Shown in pieces: positions 1-7,676 of a stretch of DNA of 64,000 nt (position 1 is its first letter; the number at the start of each line of letters is the position of its first letter). Source of the stretch: Tharpella sp964457755 (GTDB lineage Bacteria; Desulfobacterota; Anaeroferrophillalia; Anaeroferrophillales; Tharpellaceae); contig CAYWGC010000008.1 in NCBI GenBank assembly GCA_964457755.1, positions 1 through 64,000 on the forward strand, given 5' to 3'. The translations under genes and the position numbers were made by a program. Below the pieces are notes generated by a model. It saw only the letters and a list, made by a program, of their open reading frames with translations, searched no databases and had not been told where the DNA came from.

Positions 1-117
1 AGATACTTGTTTCAATAATTCATTAAAGTTTCAACTATTGGTGCTGAAAGCAGAAGGGTCTAAAATCGGAGATAGCCACCGATTTTTCCGGGAGGGGTAA
101 AGGTAAGGTTTTTCAGT

Positions 118-418
118 TTAAATAACAATGCCTGCTTTCATTATTTCAGACAGAAAACCACTTTTATCATGATCCTTCTCAATCAGAACCGGCTCAATTC
201 TGTCATCAACTTCTCTTCTAATTTTCCATAATAATGGTCTGGTAGAAAAATAGTCTCCAGTAATTTTTTTTAACGACAACCGCTATATCCACATCGCTAT
301 CATAGCTGGCATTACTTCTGGCATAAGATCCAAAGAGAATCATTTCGTCGAATTTCATATGTTTTGCCAGCAACTCTTTATAGATTTTGAGTTTCTCTAT
401 AACTTCTGCACTATCCAT
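118..418 (-). pseudogene. MNT-type nucleotidyltransferase (antitoxin-like), frameshifted
   Basis: Minimal nucleotidyltransferase of the kind paired with HEPN toxins. The first frame opens at 418 and shows the family signature: GSYARS followed by DSDVDIAVVV with its paired metal-binding aspartates. It then runs into an unrelated tail and stops near 218. Removing one base from the run of eight A (reverse strand, about 263-270) restores a reading frame with typical family sequence (DYFSTRPLLWKIRREVDD, then EPVLIEKDHDKSGFLSEI) to a TAA at 118-120, giving about 100 residues, the normal length. The start overlaps the end of the upstream HEPN remnant. Slippage, a real mutation or a sequencing error in the homopolymer are all possible. 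Confidence 0.75.
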
Positions 419-591
419 CGTTGCAACTCCTGTGCATTATTAATAATTTCGGCACAACGTTTTTCGGTGAGACTTTTCATCAACTGCTCTTTGTCAGTGG
501 GATAACAGGATTCTATATTCAGCGGTTCAAGAAGATCAATAAAATCTTTCTGCTCCTCTGAAAAATTTTTAAACGATGGATCCCATCGATT
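397..591 (-). pseudogene. C-terminal remnant of a HEPN-domain protein
   Basis: An open stretch on the reverse strand from 591 to a TAG at 397-399 encodes about 64 residues including LLEPLNIESCYPTDKEQL and TEKRCAEIINNAQELQRWI. This resembles the last two helices of HEPN proteins encoded next to MNT antitoxins. It overlaps the first codons of the MNT gene, as such pairs often do. The N-terminal half with the Rx4-6H RNase motif is missing: an in-frame TAA lies at 592-594 and no start is visible. The toxin is therefore truncated. The assignment rests on motif resemblance and position. Confidence 0.6.
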
Positions 592-1122
592 TTATCGCGG
601 ATTAGAGTGTCTTCAGAGGAAACAGGGCGCGAGGGTTTTGTCTTGCCGGCTCGATGTTGATTCTGTATTAATGGGAGATATCCTAGGCTTGAAAGGTAAG
701 CAGGTGAAAGCGGTACTGGTGAACAGAAAGAGCTCCGTGATCAATGTTCTTAAAAGTCTGCTGTAACCCAAAACGACCTCTTATCAGAAAAAGACGCCTA
801 AATCTTTGAGCTCCTGGTCGTCCATAGTTGCAAGTGTAAACTGGAACAATGTCTCTGCCATCGGTAAACTGGTAACTTCCATTCCGCGAATGCCGACTAT
901 TAATCCAGACTTGCCGGAATGCAGTAAATCACTGGCTTTGCGGCCAAATCGTTGCCCAAATTAATGTTAAAAAGTGTAATTGGGGTCTAACCCCGGTTTT
1001 CCGCGGAATTACCCTATCAGCGGCGGCGTGAAAATGTATGAAAATCGCCGGTTTGAAAATGTTGAGGAAAAAATGGGTTGAATGCCCAGCCACCTGCTGT
1101 TTTGCAATGACTGGGATCTTGG
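592..1122. other. Degraded DNA with no intact gene
   Basis: About 530 bases with no convincing complete gene. A forward open stretch ending in TAA at 764-766 and a reverse stretch around 795-905 read like tails of genes, but I cannot assign either. The next recognisable item downstream is an IS21 transposition-helper tail, so this looks like eroded accessory DNA. Confidence 0.5.
976..1002. repeat. Dispersed 27-bp repeat, copy 1
   Basis: A 27-base word starting GTAATTGGGGTCT and ending GGTTTTCC recurs at 1337-1363 with about 23 of 27 identical positions. The two copies bracket the IS21 istB tail, so they may be decayed element ends or flanking repeats. This is seen directly; its role is unknown. 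Confidence 0.55.
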
Positions 1123-1236
1123 TTAATTTAGGGCTTCAATTCGATCTTTCATTCGGAAGCTGTCACCTTCAATAAGAATGGTTTCAGAATGATGCAGAAG
1201 GCGGTCGAGAAGTGCCGAGGTCAGGGTTGAATCGTT
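1123..1236 (-). pseudogene. IS21-family istB remnant (3' end)
   Basis: Reverse-strand reading to a TAA at 1123-1125 gives about 37 residues (STLTSALLDRLLHHSETIL, then EGDSFRMKDRIEALN) that match the C-terminus of IstB, the AAA+ transposition helper of IS21 elements. Nothing of the ATPase core or of IstA is present. This is the footprint of a lost insertion sequence. Confidence 0.7.
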
Positions 1237-1460
1237 GTGAGGGAGCGGGGTCAAGCTTGACAAATGATTATTCGAAAAATCTAAACTTGTAGAGAACAAA
1301 AAAATGCACCGGGTGAACCAGTGATTTTAGGGAAGGGTAATTGGGGTCTGACTTCGGTTTTCCGGTTTTCGCGTGCATTGCAAAAAAAGGAAGCCATGCA
1401 GGCCAACAGTTTCGGGCTTGTAGTGCCTATCCAAAATGTAAATATATTGAGACAATGAAT
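1237..1460. other. Non-coding stretch before the cassette array
   Basis: No gene is supported here. It contains the second copy of the 27-bp repeat (1337-1363). It is the outer flank of the first attC-like site; neither an integrase gene nor a recognisable attI site is visible. Confidence 0.5.
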
Positions 1461-1548
1461 TCATAATCATCGGGTGCGCTTGACCGGGAATAGCCGGCCG
1501 TTGTTTTTTTTAACATCCCGGCCCGGCAAGTGACCCTGGTCGTTCGGT
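1461..1548 (+). other. attC-like recombination site A
   Basis: The left arm CGCTTG-A-CCGGG (1477-1488) pairs with the right arm CCCGGCAAGTG (1522-1532), leaving one unpaired A in the left arm, the hallmark of attC. Nine bases beyond the right arm is the right core GTTCGGT (1542-1548). The left core is degenerate (TCATAAT, 1461-1467, where an AAC end is expected). The arms are nearly identical to those of the site at 7067. It marks the left edge of the first visible cassette. Confidence 0.65.
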
Positions 1549-1671
1549 TGAAAAACAATTATGAAGGCAAAAGAAACAATATGATGGGATGTGCGATGTT
1601 CCATAAAAAAATCTTCTGAAAAATATTGCCAGGAGCATATCAAAAAAAACTAATCGCATAGGACCAAATTT

Positions 1672-2643
1672 ATGAGCACACCTCGCAGGCAATTAATCGA
1701 ATATATCGAGCAAGGGACCATTCCAGCAGAGAAAATCGACACTGCCCTCAGCGCCATGAAGGTCACACCCGACGGCAAAAGCTGGCGAACTTTTATTGAT
1801 CATCTCTTGCTTTGGCTCGGCTGCCTGGCGCTGGCCTTTGCGGTCATGTTCTTTATCGCATACAACTGGAAAGACTTAGGACATTTTGCCAAATTCGGGA
1901 TGGTTGAGGGATTTATTGTTCTGGTCATTGTCGCGTACTGTAAACTTGCTGAAGGCACCATCGCGAGCAAGGTGTCGCTTCTTGTGGCGACGATTTCCTT
2001 GGGTGTTTTGCTGGCGTTATACGGCCAGACCTATCAGACCGGTGCGGATCCCTGGCAGCTGTTTTTCAATTGGGCTCTGTTGATGTTGCCGTGGGCTGTA
2101 ATCGGACGTTTTCCCGCGATCTGGATCGTATGGGTCGCACTCTTAAATGTTTCCATCATCTTATACTACCTGACCTTCCGAGGGATATTCGGATTTGCTT
2201 TCGGCTCCGAGTCCGGTATGTTGTGGGTCGCATTTCTTTTTAACACCCTTGCCTTTGTCGCGTGGCAGCTGTTGGCAACGACCTGGCATTGGCTCTCGGA
2301 ACGCTGGGCCATTCGGTTCCTGGCCATCGGTTCCGGTGGTCCCTTGACTTGGCTGGTTTTATTTTCAATTTTTGACCATCGAGAGGTGGGCGGCTCTCCC
2401 GGACTGGCATGGTTGCTTTGGCTGGTCGCAATGTACTATATTTATAGAAAGGTAAAACTTGATCTCTTTATGCTTGCCGGGTGCTGTTTATCCACAATAG
2501 CGGTAACCGTTTCATTCCTTGGTAAACACATGTTGCCCCATGGAGGCGCAGGCGCTTTTCTTTTTCTTGCCTTCATCGTTATCGGTATGGGCGGTGGTGC
2601 GGCCTTATGGCTTAAAAAAGTTCACCAGGAGTGTCTGTCATGA
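1672..2643 (+). CDS. DUF2157 multi-pass membrane protein
   Basis: 323 residues with a soluble N-terminus (about 1-45) and roughly eight or nine hydrophobic segments. It matches DUF2157 by the block NWKDLGHFAKFG near residue 65 and LYGQTYQTGADPWQLF near residue 120, both strongly conserved in that family. No enzymatic role is established. It overlaps the next gene by four bases (ATGA), so the two are translationally coupled. DUF2157, DUF4401 and GDYXXLXY proteins are often encoded together, as here. The trio fills the first cassette of the integron-like array, which makes a multi-gene cassette. I find no obvious promoter just upstream. Confidence 0.85.
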   Translation: MSTPRRQLIEYIEQGTIPAEKIDTALSAMKVTPDGKSWRTFIDHLLLWLGCLALAFAVMFFIAYNWKDLGHFAKFGMVEGFIVLVIVAYCKLAEGTIASKVSLLVATISLGVLLALYGQTYQTGADPWQLFFNWALLMLPWAVIGRFPAIWIVWVALLNVSIILYYLTFRGIFGFAFGSESGMLWVAFLFNTLAFVAWQLLATTWHWLSERWAIRFLAIGSGGPLTWLVLFSIFDHREVGGSPGLAWLLWLVAMYYIYRKVKLDLFMLAGCCLSTIAVTVSFLGKHMLPHGGAGAFLFLAFIVIGMGGGAALWLKKVHQECLS

Positions 2644-3707
2644 AAAATCAAACCAATCAGATATGGGCACTCCTGCAAGAAAACGGGGTTGTTCAGGGTG
2701 AACAACCTGAAAAAGGAGTTTCGGAATCTCCTTGGTATGTGAGGGTGCTTTTGGCATTTTCTGGTTGGCTGGCGGCAATCTTTATTCTTGGTTTTATCGG
2801 AGCTGCTTTCGAGTTTGTCTTTAGACACAGCGGTGTTGCTGGCATTGTTGGGGTGATGATGATAGCTGGTGCTTTTGTCCTGTTGCGTATCCCCTCCAAT
2901 GAGTTCGTTGAACACCTGGGATTGGCCACAAGCATGGCGGGGCAGGCTTTAATTGTCTACGCCATTTTCGACCTTTCCGATCATAATGAAATAGTGGCAT
3001 GGCTACTGTTCGCTATTCTTCAGGCTACGCTGGTTGCGTTTATGCCCAATTTTGTTCATCGCGTCTTTTCTGCTCTGGTTGCGGCAATAGCTTTTTCAAT
3101 GGCGCTTAATGAAATGAAAATTCCATATGTTATTAGTGGTCTAGTAATGTTCGGCGCTTCTTGCTGCTGGCTTAACGAATTCCGCTATCCTCAACAGATG
3201 AAAAAAATAAGAGCTATTGGGTATGGCCTGGTCCTCGCCCTCATTGCACTCAAAGGTACGACTCTATTGGGGTACAAAACCTTTGGCAAGCGGTTCTCGC
3301 AAAACCACGATTTTTGGGCCCAGGCATGGCTTGGAGAAATCATCATCGGGGCGGTTACGGTATACATTGTATGGAGTTTATTGCAACGGTATGGGCAACC
3401 AATGAAAGGGCGTATGTCAATTACAACCTTATTGGCCACTCTCCTCGTTTGTGCGGTATCGATAAATGTCCAGGGGATAACTGTGGGGATGGTAATCGTC
3501 TGCTTCGGTTTTTTGGGTGCAAATCGCGTTCTTCTCGGTTTGGGTATTGTGTCTCTCCTTTTTTATATCTCTTCTTACTATTACTTGCTTGATACGACAT
3601 TACTGGGCAAGTCCCAATCCTTACTTGTGGTCGGTCTTTTTTTGTTATTTGTCCGGTGGATAATTCACAACATAATCCCCGCGCACAATGAGGTGCAGCA
3701 TGCATAA
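2640..3707 (+). CDS. DUF4401 multi-pass membrane protein
   Basis: About 355 residues, almost entirely transmembrane helices. The region after residue 30 (WLAAIFILGFIGAAFEFVF) and the following helices fit DUF4401. I prefer the ATG at 2640 over the GTG at 2631 because AGGAG lies eight bases upstream and the start overlaps the DUF2157 stop. Its own end overlaps the next gene by eight bases. Function is unknown; co-occurrence with DUF2157 and GDYXXLXY suggests a membrane complex, which is inference. Confidence 0.82.
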   Translation: MKNQTNQIWALLQENGVVQGEQPEKGVSESPWYVRVLLAFSGWLAAIFILGFIGAAFEFVFRHSGVAGIVGVMMIAGAFVLLRIPSNEFVEHLGLATSMAGQALIVYAIFDLSDHNEIVAWLLFAILQATLVAFMPNFVHRVFSALVAAIAFSMALNEMKIPYVISGLVMFGASCCWLNEFRYPQQMKKIRAIGYGLVLALIALKGTTLLGYKTFGKRFSQNHDFWAQAWLGEIIIGAVTVYIVWSLLQRYGQPMKGRMSITTLLATLLVCAVSINVQGITVGMVIVCFGFLGANRVLLGLGIVSLLFYISSYYYLLDTTLLGKSQSLLVVGLFLLFVRWIIHNIIPAHNEVQHA

Positions 3708-4914
3708 AAAAATCGCTATCGGTTCTTTAATTATTATTTTGGCTCTTGTGAACTGGTCTATTGCCGGCAAGGAAAAACATTTGGCTGAAGGGAAGGAGGT
3801 CTACCTTGAATTGGCACCCGTGGATCCTCGTTCACTTATGCAGGGAGATTATATGGCCTTGCGTTTTAGTTTAGCCAATGAAGTGTATAAAGCCCTGCCA
3901 AAAACAGAGGAGCACAAACGGTGGCAGCATGATGTGGCAGCGTCTGACAGTTTCGTGGTGACTAGCCTAAATGAACGAAACATCGGTACATTCAAAAGCC
4001 TTTATGAAGATCAGCCTCTTTCTAACGATGAAATTCTTCTACGTTACCGTGTTCGTAACGGTGCAGTGAAATTTGCCACCAATGCCTATTTTTTTCAGGA
4101 AGGTCATGGCAAATATTATCAACCGGCACGGTATGGTCAGTTTCGCGTGGACGACAAGGGAAAGTTGCTGTTGGTGGCCATGTATGACAAGGAACTGAAT
4201 AAACTTGAGCCAGGTGAAAAAGACATTTATCCAAATACACATATTACTGATGGTTTGGATAGTAACACAGAAGTGACAGCCAAGAAAATATCAAAACAAC
4301 CTAATAATGAAAAAGGTGAAAAAGACATTTATCCAAATATTCATATTCCAGAATTCAAAGGAGCTTTAGATGTTAAAAGAACCTATGATTATTCTAACCT
4401 GAAAGAAGTACTGAAATATTATATTGACCTTCCATATCCACCCAATGAGCTAATCTCATATTATGATGATTTCTTTTCAAAAATTGGGCTGAAAATTTAT
4501 GGTAATTCTGGAAAACAGTGGCACTATATCAAAAATGTGCCAAGGATCTACGAGTCAAATTGGGTTGATGACAATAAATACATTAAAGCACATTTGGGCA
4601 TCAAATACGAACATCTTTATGGAAACAATAAATACATTGGATATGTTTTAAAAGTTAGCTGTCAAGTCAAACCTTTTCTTGCTTGGAACAAATGTATCGA
4701 ATTTAACAAGAGAATTAAAGATACTGATGAGGGACAAAAGCTCCTTCAATTTACTGTGAAATATTCTAAAAATGGCGTCTTTGATTTCGATAAAGCTTTG
4801 GAAATGAACCCTGATAATGAATTATTAAAAGAATTTATCGTGATCCAAAACAATAATAGAGATGAAATTAATCAAAAATATCATACCTATATAGAGCAAT
4901 TAGACCTTGATTAA
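3700..4914 (+). CDS. GDYXXLXY protein with a foreign C-terminal domain
   Basis: The N-terminal part (about 170 residues) is a GDYXXLXY-family protein: a signal-anchor (IAIGSLIIILALVNWSIAG), then VDPRSLMQGDYMALRFSL, which is the family's namesake motif, ending near the usual LLVAMYDKELNKL. Family members normally stop here. This one continues for about 230 residues of Lys/Tyr/Asn-rich, visibly AT-richer sequence with no domain I recognise. The junction carries an in-frame 33-bp direct repeat (GEKDIYPN twice). The start at 3700 has GAGGTG upstream; 3688 is the alternative. The fusion looks recent. Confidence 0.78.
   Translation: MHKKIAIGSLIIILALVNWSIAGKEKHLAEGKEVYLELAPVDPRSLMQGDYMALRFSLANEVYKALPKTEEHKRWQHDVAASDSFVVTSLNERNIGTFKSLYEDQPLSNDEILLRYRVRNGAVKFATNAYFFQEGHGKYYQPARYGQFRVDDKGKLLLVAMYDKELNKLEPGEKDIYPNTHITDGLDSNTEVTAKKISKQPNNEKGEKDIYPNIHIPEFKGALDVKRTYDYSNLKEVLKYYIDLPYPPNELISYYDDFFSKIGLKIYGNSGKQWHYIKNVPRIYESNWVDDNKYIKAHLGIKYEHLYGNNKYIGYVLKVSCQVKPFLAWNKCIEFNKRIKDTDEGQKLLQFTVKYSKNGVFDFDKALEMNPDNELLKEFIVIQNNNRDEINQKYHTYIEQLDLD
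4213..4347 (+). repeat. 33-bp direct repeat at the fusion junction
   Basis: Copies at 4213-4245 and 4315-4347 match at 31 of 33 positions and are 102 bases (34 codons) apart, so both encode GEKDIYPNxHI in frame. They lie exactly where the GDYXXLXY domain ends and the AT-rich extension begins, which suggests duplication or recombination at the join. Confidence 0.85.
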
Positions 4915-4963
4915 AACGATGAATTGCCTAAAATTTCGAATTATCATTTTGTACGTATTTTAG

Positions 4964-5092
4964 AGATAACCAGCTAGTGCACCTGAGCGGCTATGGCGAG
5001 CGGTTGCTGGAAATAAGAGTAAAATTGATCTTTCACCTTTACTATTAAGTCATGATATTCTTATCCGCCGCCAGGTGACCGCAACGTTAGAA
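4964..5092 (+). other. attC-like recombination site B
   Basis: Left core AGATAAC (4964-4970), a 9-nt spacer, then CACCTG-A-GCGGC pairing with GCCGCCAGGTG (about 5067-5077) with one unpaired A. The right core GTTAGAA is at 5086-5092. The loop between the arms is long (about 75 nt), as in larger chromosomal attC sites. The right core is complementary to the left core of site C (TTCTAAC), as expected if 5087-6354 is one cassette. Confidence 0.8.
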
Positions 5093-5125
5093 AATTTGAT
5101 AAAATTTTAAGCGAGGTTAATCGGC

Positions 5126-6235
5126 ATGGAATCATTTCATTGGGACGAGAACTTTATAACCGGATTGTCAATTGTTGATGAACAACATCACCATCTTGTA
5201 CAAATTACTAATCGGCTTGGTAGTTACCTGGCAGAAGACAAGATTGTATTTGATAATATTAAGGAAGTATTTATGGAATTGTTCGATTATGCTGATTATC
5301 ATTTTCGAGAAGAAGAAAAAATGATGTCAAAAATTGGTGTTGATCGGCGTCACTTTGATAGTCATCTCGAAGGACATAAATATTTTTTGGAAGAAATAAC
5401 ATCTATGTATGGCACTCTCTCTCCTGACAATCTTCACACAACCCCGAATATGTTAGATTTTCTGACTCGTTGGCTTGCTTATCATATCCTTGGGGACGAT
5501 CAGAATATGGCGAGACAGATTGAAGCAATTAAACACGGGTCAAGTCCAGATAACGCCTACAAGGCAGAGGAGCAGAGGATCGCTGACTCTACAGAACCTT
5601 TAGTTAGTGCTCTTAACAGTTTATTTCAGAAAGTCACCATTCGAAATAAGGAGTTAAGGAAATTAAACAAGTCACTTGAAGACAAAGTTGAGGATCGGAC
5701 TAAAGCACTTTTGGAAGCCAACCTTCATCTCGAAAAAATTTCTATGACTGATGCCCTGACAGGACTTCCAAATCGTCGTTTTGCGATGCAACAATTCGCA
5801 GACATATGGGAGACATCTTCGGCAGTCAAGTCCCTCCCTGCTTGCTTAATGATTGATGCTGATCATTTTAAAGAGGTTAACGACAACTACGGGCATCATG
5901 CTGGCGACATAGTTCTTAAAGGGTTGGCAAACACGCTTCGGATAACTACACCAAACGATGCAATCGTTTGTCGTTTAGGTGGTGATGAATTCTTGGTCAT
6001 CTGTCCTGATACAGATTTAGATGGTGCCATGCATATTTCTGAACATATTCGAAATGAGGTTTCCAAACTTCATATAAGCACAGGTGATGGGGTATGGTGT
6101 GGTAGTATCAGTATTGGAGTAGCAGTTCGGTCCCCTGGTATGAAAAATTATGCAGATATGATTAAGACGGCAGATATAAGTGTTTATGAAGCCAAGCGAT
6201 CTGGAAAAAATTGTGTTAGAGCAATAAGCTTATAA
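5126..6235 (+). CDS. Haemerythrin-GGDEF diguanylate cyclase
   Basis: 369 residues. Residues 1-138 are a bacteriohaemerythrin domain with the di-iron ligand pattern visible: DEQHHHL near 19-24, HFREEE near 59-64, H80/H84 and YHILGDD near 119-125. A coiled-coil linker (165-205) leads to a GGDEF domain (205-369) with TDALTGLPNRR, an intact RLGGDEF (283-289) and a normal C-terminal SVYEAKRSGKN. No arginine occupies the usual inhibitory I-site upstream of GGDEF, so product feedback may be weak. The expected role is cytoplasmic c-di-GMP synthesis tuned by O2 or redox at the di-iron site. It is the only gene of its cassette, between sites B and C. Confidence 0.92.
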   Translation: MESFHWDENFITGLSIVDEQHHHLVQITNRLGSYLAEDKIVFDNIKEVFMELFDYADYHFREEEKMMSKIGVDRRHFDSHLEGHKYFLEEITSMYGTLSPDNLHTTPNMLDFLTRWLAYHILGDDQNMARQIEAIKHGSSPDNAYKAEEQRIADSTEPLVSALNSLFQKVTIRNKELRKLNKSLEDKVEDRTKALLEANLHLEKISMTDALTGLPNRRFAMQQFADIWETSSAVKSLPACLMIDADHFKEVNDNYGHHAGDIVLKGLANTLRITTPNDAIVCRLGGDEFLVICPDTDLDGAMHISEHIRNEVSKLHISTGDGVWCGSISIGVAVRSPGMKNYADMIKTADISVYEAKRSGKNCVRAISL

Positions 6236-6281
6236 CACTTTTCATTACGGTTTACGATTGCAAATGTCTGGAATCATTTGC

Positions 6282-6360
6282 TTCTAACCAGCCGCTTCAC
6301 CGGAGCCGAACAGCTATCAAACGTTAAATTGACGCGGCCCGGTGAGCTATGTCGTTCGGC
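6282..6360 (+). other. attC-like recombination site C
   Basis: Left core TTCTAAC (6282-6288), a 9-nt spacer, CACCGG-A-GCCG pairing with CGGCCCGGTG with one unpaired A, a 9-nt spacer and right core GTTCGGC (6354-6360). At 79 bp it is the most compact site in the array. Its left core is the exact complement of the right core of site B (GTTAGAA), which is the cassette signature. Confidence 0.85.
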
Positions 6361-6395
6361 TTGCCAGTCATTCTAGGATGTGTCAACTTTTCTAC

Positions 6396-6424
6396 TTGAC
6401 GGATAACGTAACACGTCATATAAT
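6396..6424 (+). promoter_or_regulatory. Sigma-70 promoter of higBA
   Basis: TTGACG at 6396-6401, a spacer of exactly 17 bases and a perfect TATAAT at 6419-6424. The higB ATG starts seven bases after the -10 box, so the transcript should begin at or next to the start codon (leaderless). No ribosome-binding site fits in between. A cassette-borne promoter is typical of toxin-antitoxin cassettes. Confidence 0.8.
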
Positions 6425-6430
6425 GTAATT

Positions 6431-6715
6431 ATGATCAAGTCTTTCAAATGCAGAAATACGGAAAAACTTTTCAATGATTTGGATGTAAAAAAGTTCAGGA
6501 GCATTTCTAGAGCAGCAAGAATTAAACTTGAGCTTCTGAATGCTACAATTTCTTTGAGTAGTTTACGCGTTCCACCAGGAAATAGAATTGAACAATTAAA
6601 AGATGACAGGAAAGGTCAACATAGCATCAGAATCAATGACCAATGGCGTATTTGTTTCATATGGCAGGCAGAGAATGCCATTGAAGTAGAAATAGTTGAT
6701 TATCACAAGGGGTAG
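6431..6715 (+). CDS. higB: HigB-type RelE-fold toxin
   Basis: 94 residues, the usual HigB length. Recognised by the blocks SLRVPPGNRIEQLKDDRKGQHSIRIN and QWRICFIW, the core strands of the RelE/HigB mRNA interferase fold, and by the adjoining HigA gene. The toxin-first order is typical of higBA. It would cleave mRNA on the ribosome unless bound by HigA. It is probably translated from a leaderless mRNA. It forms one cassette with higA, between sites C and D. Confidence 0.92.
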   Translation: MIKSFKCRNTEKLFNDLDVKKFRSISRAARIKLELLNATISLSSLRVPPGNRIEQLKDDRKGQHSIRINDQWRICFIWQAENAIEVEIVDYHKG

Positions 6716-6719
6716 AGTC

Positions 6720-7046
6720 ATGCCAAAAAAATTATCTCCAATCACTCCAGGCGACGTTTTATTGGAAGAATTCATTAAACCAATGGAAATTTCTCAAAAT
6801 CAGCTAGCCAAAGATATTAATGTACCTGCAAATAGGGTCAGTCAAATTATTCATGGCAAAAGAGAAATCACAGCTGATACGGCATTACGCCTTGGTATGT
6901 ATTTTGGAATTAAACCGGAGTTCTGGCTCAATTTACAACTAAGATACAATATAAAAATAGCCAAAAATAAGGTGGGTGCAAAAATCCAGCAAGAAGTAAA
7001 AGTCCACGTTTCGCGATCCAACGCACATAATCTTGTAACGGCTTAG
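6720..7046 (+). CDS. higA: HigA-type antitoxin, HTH regulator
   Basis: 108 residues from the ATG at 6720, four bases after the higB stop; an upstream in-frame start at 6696 would overlap higB and lacks support. Residues about 10-80 form the XRE/HigA helix-turn-helix (GDVLLEEFIKPMEISQNQLA, VPANRVSQIIHGKREIT, GIKPEFWLNLQ). It should neutralise HigB and repress the promoter at 6396. The last 15 or so residues (after KVHVSRSN) are not conserved in the family and abut attC site D. Confidence 0.92.
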   Translation: MPKKLSPITPGDVLLEEFIKPMEISQNQLAKDINVPANRVSQIIHGKREITADTALRLGMYFGIKPEFWLNLQLRYNIKIAKNKVGAKIQQEVKVHVSRSNAHNLVTA

Positions 7047-7066
7047 TGTTAATTTGACAATAAAAA

Positions 7067-7155
7067 GCTGAACAAAAACATTCACTTGACCGGGAATAGC
7101 CGCCTGTTTTTTTGCTCTAACATTCCGGCCCGGCAAGTGATGTTGGTCGTTGTGC
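7067..7155 (+). other. attC-like recombination site D
   Basis: Left core GCTGAAC (7067-7073), a 9-nt spacer, CACTTG-A-CCGGG pairing with CCCGGCAAGTG with one unpaired A, a 9-nt spacer and right core GTTGTGC (7149-7155). The left core matches the expected complement of its cassette start (GTTCGGC from site C) at six of seven positions. The arms are almost the same as in site A. Confidence 0.82.
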
Positions 7156-7177
7156 TAAAAAATATAGGGATAATCTT

Positions 7178-7594
7178 ATGAACATATCTGGGAAATTTGC
7201 GGTTGCAAAACGCGTGATCATCTATGAAAAAATAGCCTTTGCTTCAATAATGCTTTTAATATGGCTTGATGAGGTAATAGATATTCCTGCTTTGCTCTTA
7301 GGAGCGGAGCCAACACGATTAAACTGGAGGGAATCTTTTTTCGAAAGTGTCTGCATCGTAATTCTCGGTGCAGTAATAATTCGTTTCACAAATAATATCT
7401 TTCAGAGAATGAAATACCTCGAAGGAATACTGCCTGTATGTGCCTCTTGTAAAAGAATTAGGGATGAAAAAGACAATTGGCATCAAATTGAATCATATAT
7501 TCGTGAAAAGTCTGATGCAGAATTTAGTCATGGGATTTGTCCAGAATGTGCAAAGAAATTGTATCCAGATTTCAATCCTTATAAAAAGAAATAA
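7178..7594 (+). CDS. Two-helix membrane protein with zinc-ribbon tail
   Basis: 138 residues: a short N-terminus, two hydrophobic segments (about 17-35 and 50-68), then a cytoplasmic tail with CASCKRIRDEKDNWHQIESY and HGICPECAKKLYP, giving CxxC and CxxC pairs suited to one zinc ion. This tail is familiar from the C-terminus of many PAS/GAF or histidine-kinase-like proteins, but here there is no sensor or kinase, only the membrane anchor. Function unknown. It is the sole gene of its cassette. Its stop codon overlaps a further attC-like hairpin. Confidence 0.78.
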   Translation: MNISGKFAVAKRVIIYEKIAFASIMLLIWLDEVIDIPALLLGAEPTRLNWRESFFESVCIVILGAVIIRFTNNIFQRMKYLEGILPVCASCKRIRDEKDNWHQIESYIREKSDAEFSHGICPECAKKLYPDFNPYKKK

Positions 7595-7676
7595 ACCTAT
7601 AAGGATTGAGTCGACCCTTAAGAGATAAGTCTGACGGTGTAGGCGATGGCCGGGGGTCGAACTCAATCCGTTGTTT
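7589..7676 (+). other. Possible extra attC-like hairpin
   Basis: GGATTGAGTCGACCC near 7602 pairs with GGGTCGAACTCAATCC ending near 7669, with one unpaired base, this time in the right arm. An AAC with a 9-nt spacer precedes it and GTTGTTT (7670-7676) follows. It directly abuts site E, so it could be a second attC, an inverted site or an unrelated hairpin. Kept separate because the unpaired base is on the other side. Confidence 0.4.

Noticed and set aside
4213..4347. CRISPR-like repeat
   Set aside because: Only two copies, in frame within a gene; a fusion-junction duplication explains it. No CRISPR array was seen anywhere in the window.
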